The notes under the pieces: generated by a model | What the model saw: only the letters and a program-made list of their open reading frames with translations | Told to the model about the DNA's origin: nothing | Database searches by the model: none | Made by a program: the position numbers and the translations under genes | In this document: in pieces, positions 62,043 through 64,000 of the stretch | Position numbering within the stretch: position 1 is the stretch's first letter | Layout of the letters: each line of letters begins with the position of its first letter | Source: Gemmata massiliana | GTDB taxonomy: Bacteria > Planctomycetota > Planctomycetia > Gemmatales > Gemmataceae | DNA length: 64,000 nt | Reading direction: 5' to 3' | Assembly: GCA_000531095.1 (NCBI GenBank) | Contig: HG799470.1 | Span: forward strand, 198,268-262,267

Positions 62043-62708
62043 GTGTTGCATGACTTCACGTCCACCGTTCTGCTACTCGTCGCGGGGCTGTTCCCCATCA
62101 TCAACCCACCGGGCGCCGGGTTCATCATCCTGAGTCTGGTCCCGGGCGGAACGTCAGCCCAGCGCGCGGAGTTGGCCCGGCGGGTGGCGCTCAACAGCTT
62201 CGTCATCCTGCTGGCCTCGCTCTCGATCGGCGCTTACGTGCTGGCCTTCTTCGGCATCTCGATTCCCGTGCTCCGGATCGCGGGCGGGATCGTGATCGGC
62301 AGTGCCGGGTGGAAGCTCCTGCACTCGCCCCACGACGACAAGAAGGGGCACGAGCCGCCCCAAGTGGAAGGCTCGGACCGCGAGGCGCTCCGCGTGCAGG
62401 CGTTCTACCCGCTGACTCTGCCCATCACGGTCGGTCCCGGGTCCATCGCGGTCGCGATCGCGCTGGCGACGGGGTTCCCGCGCGAAGGCCCGACGCTCGC
62501 TCACGCCTCCGCGGTGGGCACCGCACTGCTGATCCTCTGCGTCAGCATTTACCTGTGCGTGCGGTTCGCCGCCAACGTGGAACGCCTGCTCGGGGCCGTT
62601 GGCTCCCAGGTCGCGATGCGCCTGTTCGCGTTCATCCTGTTTTGCATCGGCGTGCAGATCTTCTGGCTGGGGCTCTCGGAACTGATCGCGGCCCTCAACG
62701 CGAAGTGA
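62043..62708 (+). CDS. MarC/UPF0056-family membrane protein
   Basis: 221 aa from a GTG at 62043. Six membrane helices, starting LLLVAGLFPIINPPGAG (the family's NP-P motif), then a repeat with PLTLPITVGPGSIAVAIALA in the second half, which is the inverted-repeat layout of MarC proteins. Once linked to multiple antibiotic resistance, the transport role remains unproven. Confidence 0.9.
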   Translation: MLHDFTSTVLLLVAGLFPIINPPGAGFIILSLVPGGTSAQRAELARRVALNSFVILLASLSIGAYVLAFFGISIPVLRIAGGIVIGSAGWKLLHSPHDDKKGHEPPQVEGSDREALRVQAFYPLTLPITVGPGSIAVAIALATGFPREGPTLAHASAVGTALLILCVSIYLCVRFAANVERLLGAVGSQVAMRLFAFILFCIGVQIFWLGLSELIAALNAK

Positions 62709-62757
62709 CGCCCGCGACGAGAGAATCCGCGTTACGGGAGGAAATTTCCGGATAAGT

Positions 62758-64000
62758 GTGCCGGTGGCGGGAAAGTTGTATGTAGTCGGCGCCGGAAACG
62801 CGCCGCTCACCCCGAGGGATCCGTTCGTGGTACGAAAGCCCGATTCGCCCGGTACGCTCCCCGCACTGGTTCGCGCCACACTGTCCTCCGTTCGGCTGGC
62901 CGAACTCTCGGACGGCGAACTGCTTGTGCGCTTCGTAGCGACGCGCGACAACGAGCCCTTCGCCGAACTCGTGCGCCGGCTCGGGCCAACCGTCCTCGGT
63001 GTGTGCCGGCGGCTCCTCGGAACGGGGCCGGACGCCGAAGACGCCTTCCAGGTGGCGTTCATGGTGTTGGCCCGCCGGGCCGGTTCTGTCCGCCCGCCCG
63101 GTCGGGTCGCCGCGTGGCTCCACGGCGTCGCGCTCCTCACGGCCCGGAAGGTGCGTCACGTCCGCAATCGCCGTGCGGCCCGCGAGTCGACGTCTGACAC
63201 ACCGATCGAACGGACTGAACCGTGTCGCGAGTGGGAACCGGACCTGGCGGAAGTGCTGGACGCGGAACTGGACCGGCTCCCCGCGAAGTACCGACTGCCG
63301 GTGGTGCTCTGCGAGGTCCGCGAACTGACGGTCGCGCAGGCGGCCACTGAACTCGGCTGGCCTGTCGGTACGGTCGCGAGCCGACTGAGTCGAGGGCGCG
63401 CCGCCCTCGCGAACCGGTTGAGACGCCGCGGGGTAACAGTTGGTTCAACCCTGTTCGCGGCGGGGGGCACGTGGGCCGCGACCGCACAAGTGCCGGCGCA
63501 CTTCATCGGCGCCGCGGTGAGAGCGGCCGACACGGGCGGAACGGTTTTCTCGGCGGTCATATTACCCCTATTGAGCGAGGTACTTCGAGCCATGACTCTG
63601 AGCCAAGTACGGATGGTGGGCGCGTGGGTGCTGGTGGCGGCCACGGTGCTGGGCGGCTTCGGCCTGTTGCGCACCACGGACGGTGCCGCCCCCTCTCCGG
63701 AGAACTCGGCCGTGGCGAAAACGGTGCCACTCAACCGGGCGATCGATGAGGACAATGACCGGCGCGCCGCGGCCGAGTTGGTCCTGACGATTCAGGTCGT
63801 ATCGGTAAAGGAAGTGGTCCACGGGGCGAACAAGGATGTGACCGTCACTGCAAAGGTGCTGGGGGTCGAGAAGTCGGCGTTCGGCACCAGGAAGGGCGAG
63901 GAGCTCATCATTGCCTATACCGATTCGGTGAAGCCGATCCCCGGCTTCGAGTCGATGCCGACGTTGGAAAAAGACGGAGTGTACCCGGCGTTTTTGAATC
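62758..64000 (+). CDS. ECF sigma factor with C-terminal membrane extension (partial)
   Basis: The frame is open to the window end. A GTG at 62758 with GGGAGGA upstream is the likeliest start; GTG at 62764 and 62827 are alternatives. Region 2 (FVATRDNEPFAELVRRLGP, LLGTGPDAEDAFQVAF), region 4 (LPAKYRLPVVLCEVRELT, ELGWPVGTVASRLSRGRAAL), then a membrane helix (about residues 290-310, VGAWVLVAATVLGGFGLL) and an extracytoplasmic tail. Same domain plan as the sigma factor at 37890. No anti-sigma gene is visible. Confidence 0.85.
   Translation, partial: MPVAGKLYVVGAGNAPLTPRDPFVVRKPDSPGTLPALVRATLSSVRLAELSDGELLVRFVATRDNEPFAELVRRLGPTVLGVCRRLLGTGPDAEDAFQVAFMVLARRAGSVRPPGRVAAWLHGVALLTARKVRHVRNRRAARESTSDTPIERTEPCREWEPDLAEVLDAELDRLPAKYRLPVVLCEVRELTVAQAATELGWPVGTVASRLSRGRAALANRLRRRGVTVGSTLFAAGGTWAATAQVPAHFIGAAVRAADTGGTVFSAVILPLLSEVLRAMTLSQVRMVGAWVLVAATVLGGFGLLRTTDGAAPSPENSAVAKTVPLNRAIDEDNDRRAAAELVLTIQVVSVKEVVHGANKDVTVTAKVLGVEKSAFGTRKGEELIIAYTDSVKPIPGFESMPTLEKDGVYPAFLN

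Overview
The window looks like chromosome of a GC-rich planctomycete, most likely a member of the Gemmataceae. The evidence is the set of lineage-typical families: DUF1501 and cytochrome-type (PSD1-like) proteins side by side, a DUF1559 pseudopilin-like protein, a small secreted protein resembling the Gemmata paralogous family TIGR03066, two ECF sigma factors with long membrane-anchored tails, and many secreted lipoprotein or TAT-exported enzymes. The assignment is by family composition and base composition only; no database search was possible.

Layout. 1-4305 (minus): part of a type VI secretion gene set (tssK, an unknown ORF, tssL, and the start of tssM). 4438-5529: ribD. 5951-8446 (plus): a dense array of 20 recognisable tRNA genes plus one tRNA-like element, several with unusual architecture. 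8630-10492: an ArsR-like regulator and a MATE exporter. 10559-15957: small unknown proteins, a BNR/Ycf48-like secreted protein and a DUF1501 protein. 16073-18570: a PSD1-type gene broken by a frameshift and by an insertion carrying a 100-bp direct repeat. 18830-25000: kinase remnant, ABC permease, S9 peptidase, DUF4261-like protein, Gfo/Idh/MocA oxidoreductase. 25287-30738: a compact kynurenine-pathway operon (aminomuconate deaminase-like, HAO, ACMSD, KynB, KynU with a frameshift, KMO). 31013-33006: AT-rich island, broken IS630-type transposase, GAF protein ending in a perfect 30-bp inverted repeat. 33088-39294: priA, secreted proteins, a TcdA/TcdB-like glycosyltransferase, a frameshifted ECF sigma factor. 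39365-41625: integrase remnant beside tRNA-Cys, then a gene-poor stretch. 41626-48425: Uma2 nuclease, cysteine-rich proteins, acetyltransferases, Gly/Tyr-rich protein, ARPP-1-type protein, nicotinamidase, Nudix. 49145-64000: chemoreceptor, GIY-YIG, GDPD, SecD-like P1 protein, topoisomerase IB, hydrolases, oxidoreductases, ceramidase-like lipoprotein, DUF1559, MarC and a second ECF sigma factor running off the end.

The clearest working units are the kynurenine operon, with ATGA/TGATG overlaps and covering kynurenine formamide to the 2-aminomuconate level but without tryptophan dioxygenase or the semialdehyde dehydrogenase, and the truncated T6SS set. The most unusual locus is the tRNA array. 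It encodes no CCA ends, nearly all its tRNAs are followed by CT where C74-C75 would be, three tRNAs have a shrunken D-arm, and two leucine anticodons sit on bodies without the long variable arm.

A dispersed palindromic repeat built on GTGGCACAGGCC occurs four times, once inside the array. Three frameshifts in otherwise intact genes (PSD1 gene, kynU, ECF sigma) point either to recent decay or to indel errors in the sequence, and should be checked first.
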